Assembly: GCA_900543515.1 (NCBI GenBank)
Contig: UQRW01000003.1
Span: forward strand, 1 to 64,000
Reading direction: 5' to 3'
From: an uncultured Collinsella sp.
GTDB lineage: Bacteria; Actinomycetota; Coriobacteriia; Coriobacteriales; Coriobacteriaceae
DNA: 64,000 nucleotides
Every line of letters begins with the position of its first letter. Position 1 is the first letter of the stretch. Below are positions 61,348-64,000 of the stretch, one piece after another. The notes beneath the pieces are model-generated. The model was not told where the DNA came from. It worked only from the letters and a program-made list of their open reading frames with translations, and did no database searches. Position numbers and translations under genes: made by a program.

Positions 61348-61625
61348 AAACAATCTACCCTGTCCCCTACCTGGCGTGGCTGGGATTTCCGAGCCCTGGG
61401 TTTGTTTCAGGTGATTACTACCCCATCATCCCGTTTATCTTTATGTATCTTGCAGGATACTTCGCCGCACATATAGCGCAGGGAATCGATAAGACCGTCC
61501 CTAGCTGGACCTACGCCAACCCCCTACCGGCGCTCGCCAGCCTTGGACGTCACGCACTCCCCTTTTATCTGCTGCATCAGCCCATCATACTGGGCATTTT
61601 GGAGCTCGCCTACTCGGTGCGATAA
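61348..61625 (+). pseudogene. 3' fragment of a DUF1624-type membrane acyltransferase gene
   Basis: Starting at the IS right end, a frame reads PVPYLAWLGFPSPGFVSGDY, then PFIFMYLAGYFAAHIAQGID and PLPALASLGRHALPFYLLHQ, ending at 61625. This is the C-terminus of a heparan-alpha-glucosaminide N-acetyltransferase-like (DUF1624) protein. The first ~250 codons are missing. The end overlaps the hflX 3' end by 16 bp on the other strand. Confidence 0.8.
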
Positions 61626-62899
61626 CGCTCGAGCCGCGGCGCAATACGAGCCGGCAGCTTCGCCACAATACGAACGCCATCCTCAAGATATTCCTCGTGC
61701 AAAAGGGTTCCCTGCTCATGCACCAGCGTAATGAGGGCGCCCTCGCGATACGGGATATCAGCGGAGAGCAACACATCGGTGGCAGCCGCCTCACGAGCAA
61801 TTCGGTCGACGAGATTGTCGAGCCCCTCGCCTGTCTGGGCCGAGAACAACACGGCCTCGGGATAGCGACGACGGAAACTCAATCGATCGACGCTATCGAG
61901 TAGGTCGATTTTATTGAACACCGTAAGCGTCAAACGCTCGCCAGCACCGATCTCGTCAAGAACGCGATCGACTGCCTCGAGCTGGCGCTCGTAGTCCTCG
62001 TCAGAGGCATCCACAACTTTAAGGATCAGGTCGGCACCAAGGACCTCGGACAGTGTGGACTTAAAGGCATCAACAAGACCATGCGGTAGCTTTTGAATAA
62101 AGCCAACCGTATCGGTAATGGTCATACCACGACCGCCGGGCAAGCGATACGAGCGCGTCGTCGGATCGAGCGTGGCAAACAATTTGTCCTGTGAAAGCAC
62201 TGTAGACCCGGTCAGGCGATTGAGCAACGTCGACTTACCGGCATTGGTATAACCGGCTAAGGCAACGCGAAACGCCGGCGACTCGATACGACTCTTTGAC
62301 TGGACATCGCGGCGCTGTTCAACCTGCTTAAGCTCGCGACGAAGCGCGGCAATCTTGTTGCGAATCAAACGTCGGTCAACCTCGAGCTGGCTTTCGCCCT
62401 GGCCAAAGCGCGAACCAATGCCACCGCGTGTCTGCTCTTTAGCAAGATGGCTCCACATACCGCGCAAGCGAGGCAACAGATACTGCAATTGGGCTAGCTG
62501 CACCTGCAGGCGGCCCTCACGGGTCTGAGCGTGCAGGCCAAAGATATCGAGAATCAACGCCGTGCGGTCGATAATCTTAACCGGTTCGCCCACGGCTTTC
62601 TCAAGATATGACTGCTGCGAGGGCGTTAAATCGTCGTCGAAGATAACAACATCGACATCCATACAATGCACGAGCCCGCAAAGCTCCTCAACCTTACCGG
62701 AGCCGATAAACGATTTTGGATACGGCTTAACCAGACGCTGTGACAAACGCGCCACGCACTGGGCGCCAGCCGTATGGGCCAGGCGCTCAAGCTCGTCAAG
62801 CGAACGATCGAGCGGCCAGGCGTTATCGCGCCACTCAACTCCGACAAGAACGGCACGTTCAGGCTCAGGCGCTGTGGGAACGAGGGGAAACCGAGCCAT
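61610..62899 (-). CDS. hflX: HflX family ribosome-associated GTPase
   Basis: A 429-residue GTPase that splits stalled or hibernating ribosomes. The N-terminal HflX domain (PKSFIGSGKVEEL, VIFDDDLTPSQQSYLEKAV, DRTALILDIFGLHAQTREGR) is followed by a coiled linker and a G domain: G1 GYTNAGKST, G3 DTVGF, G4 NKID. Full length. Its ATG shares a base with the miaA stop (TAATG), so it is coupled to miaA. Confidence 0.95.
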   Translation of the reverse strand: MARFPLVPTAPEPERAVLVGVEWRDNAWPLDRSLDELERLAHTAGAQCVARLSQRLVKPYPKSFIGSGKVEELCGLVHCMDVDVVIFDDDLTPSQQSYLEKAVGEPVKIIDRTALILDIFGLHAQTREGRLQVQLAQLQYLLPRLRGMWSHLAKEQTRGGIGSRFGQGESQLEVDRRLIRNKIAALRRELKQVEQRRDVQSKSRIESPAFRVALAGYTNAGKSTLLNRLTGSTVLSQDKLFATLDPTTRSYRLPGGRGMTITDTVGFIQKLPHGLVDAFKSTLSEVLGADLILKVVDASDEDYERQLEAVDRVLDEIGAGERLTLTVFNKIDLLDSVDRLSFRRRYPEAVLFSAQTGEGLDNLVDRIAREAAATDVLLSADIPYREGALITLVHEQGTLLHEEYLEDGVRIVAKLPARIAPRLERYRTE

Positions 62900-63837
62900 T
62901 AGGCTGCCTCGATACGATGAAGGATATCATCAACGACCTCATCGATCGTAAACTCGTCCATATCGAACCACACGATGCGGTCATCGCGTTTAAACCACGA
63001 AAGCTGACGCTTGGCATAGCGACGCGAGCGCATCTTGATGAGTTCGCGAGCCTCATCCATAGAAATCACGCCGTCAAAGGCATCGATGATCTCTTTATAG
63101 CCAATCGCTTGCATCGAAGTCAGGGCATCTCTCAGCCCCTGGTCCATAAGACCACGAACCTCATCAACAAGACCCTGCTCAAACATCAGATCGACGCGTA
63201 GGTTAATTCGCTCGTAAAGCGCCTCACGATTACGCATCAATCCAAACCACAAAGCGTGATAATGCTCGCGCGGAACACTAAACTGCAACTTTTGCTGCGC
63301 GTAGGACACGCCATCATCGTGCATTTCCAGCGCGCGAATCACGCGACGAACATTATGGGGGTGGATGACCGCGGCGGACTCGGGGTCACGCTCGGCAAGC
63401 AGCGCGTGCAGCGCTTCCTCGCCAATGCGCTCGGCAAGCTCCTGATACCCCGCGCGGCGATCGTCCTCAAGTTCGCCCGAGGGAAAATCCATCTCATCCA
63501 GGGCCGCCTTGAGATACAAGCCCGTACCCCCGCAAAACACCGGTAGGCGACCCTCGCCCAGCAAGCGCTCAACATGTACACGAGCGTCTGCCTGATACAA
63601 CGCTGCAGAATATGCAACGCCCGGTTCAACAATATCGACCAGGCGTAGAGGCGCACAACATTCCTCAGGCGCCATCTTTGCCGTGCCGATATCCATACCT
63701 CGATAGATTTGCATCGCGTCACACGACAGCACTTCGGACGAAAGACGAGCCGCTAAACGATCTGCGACATCACTTTTACCAACCGCGGTCGGACCGACAA
63801 TCGCAACAGCAGAAAGGCTTGCCCCGTGAGAAATCAT
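62899..63837 (-). CDS. miaA: tRNA dimethylallyltransferase
   Basis: A 312-residue enzyme that transfers a dimethylallyl group from DMAPP to A37 of tRNAs reading UNN codons. P-loop is GPTAVGKS; other landmarks are SCDAMQIYRGMDIGTAK, FCGGTGLYLKA and a C-terminal SRRYAKRQLSWFKRD. Start at 63837 (MISHGASL) overlaps the miaB stop as TAATG; a 13-residue extension lies inside miaB and is unlikely. It is followed by hflX with the same one-base overlap. Confidence 0.96.
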   Translation of the reverse strand: MISHGASLSAVAIVGPTAVGKSDVADRLAARLSSEVLSCDAMQIYRGMDIGTAKMAPEECCAPLRLVDIVEPGVAYSAALYQADARVHVERLLGEGRLPVFCGGTGLYLKAALDEMDFPSGELEDDRRAGYQELAERIGEEALHALLAERDPESAAVIHPHNVRRVIRALEMHDDGVSYAQQKLQFSVPREHYHALWFGLMRNREALYERINLRVDLMFEQGLVDEVRGLMDQGLRDALTSMQAIGYKEIIDAFDGVISMDEARELIKMRSRRYAKRQLSWFKRDDRIVWFDMDEFTIDEVVDDILHRIEAA

Positions 63838-64000
63838 TAGCGCGGCTCGCCCACAACGGATCCGGACAGATACCACGTCTTGGCAACATCGATGTCAACA
63901 TCGACAATCTTGCCAATCAACTGATCGATGCTGTAGCCCTCGGGAATCGGTGCATGAACGGTCTGATTCTTAGGACTCTTGCCCAGCAGCACCGCGTCAT
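63837..64000 (-). CDS. miaB: tRNA-2-methylthio-N6-dimethylallyladenosine synthase (3' end)
   Basis: Only the last ~53 codons are in the window. They read LLGKSPKNQTVHAPIPEGYS and GKIVDVDIDVAKTWYLSGSV, the TRAM domain of MiaB, which binds tRNA. The radical-SAM part lies beyond the window edge. The position directly upstream of miaA, with TAATG overlap, supports the call: MiaB acts on the product of MiaA. Confidence 0.85.
   Translation of the reverse strand, partial: DAVLLGKSPKNQTVHAPIPEGYSIDQLIGKIVDVDIDVAKTWYLSGSVVGEPR

Noticed and set aside
61610..61625. Overlap of hflX with a functional convergent gene
   Set aside because: The plus-strand frame is only the 3' end of a DUF1624 gene cut by the IS at 61347, so the overlap is with a remnant.

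Overview
The window is chromosomal DNA from a high-GC Gram-positive gut bacterium. The gene set and the dense palindromic intergenic repeats fit Coriobacteriia, most likely a Collinsella species; this is inference from protein character, not a database match. About 33 intact housekeeping and accessory genes are split between the strands. I saw no rRNA, tRNA or CRISPR array.

Layout. 106-7963 (minus): prfA, an M20 peptidase downstream of a polar amino-acid ABC transporter (binding protein, permease, ATPase), an aldose 1-epimerase-like gene and a membrane protein. 8140-12261: an unusual LpdD-like/IDI-like Nudix fusion, an MFS exporter, a low-molecular-weight phosphatase, and a pyridoxamine kinase coupled to a TIGR04076 protein. 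12568-17080: a marR-ABC-ABC operon with a visible promoter and operator. 17112-21534: a LysR regulator divergent from an SDR, an OFA-type MFS carrier and a Gfo/Idh dehydrogenase. 21946-28843: tex, transaldolase, a HAD phosphatase and an RlmKL-type methyltransferase whose first catalytic domain looks dead. 28937-34713 (minus): nitroreductase, then kup, a small membrane protein and a KdpDE-like two-component system. 34927-37227: an LTA-synthase-like sulfatase.

37249-42763 is an unusual symmetric locus. A 1362-residue sortase-anchored surface protein is flanked on both sides by arrays of about 61-bp hairpin units. Outside each array lies one copy of a large hairpin element, and the two copies are in opposite orientation. 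After it come a flavodoxin and a second asymmetric ABC exporter pair.

47684-61347 is a foreign island. It is bounded by the same IS1595-type terminal repeat at both ends, and its left part is visibly AT-richer than the rest. It carries two single-chain restriction-modification genes, each translationally coupled to a small RelB/DinJ-like gene next to an IS1595-type transposase (one intact, one degraded). Between them is a mobilisation module: mobC-like gene, relaxase, helicase and class B sortase, with a repeat-rich 520-bp gene-free stretch upstream. The island is flanked by two unrelated truncated genes. The window ends with a miaB-miaA-hflX operon.

The intergenic space holds several repeat families: a two-hairpin element of about 104 bp (3 copies), a large hairpin with variable arms and a conserved core (3 copies), 61-bp hairpin arrays (2), and short REP-like palindromes. 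Compensatory changes in several stems argue that the fold, rather than the sequence, is conserved.
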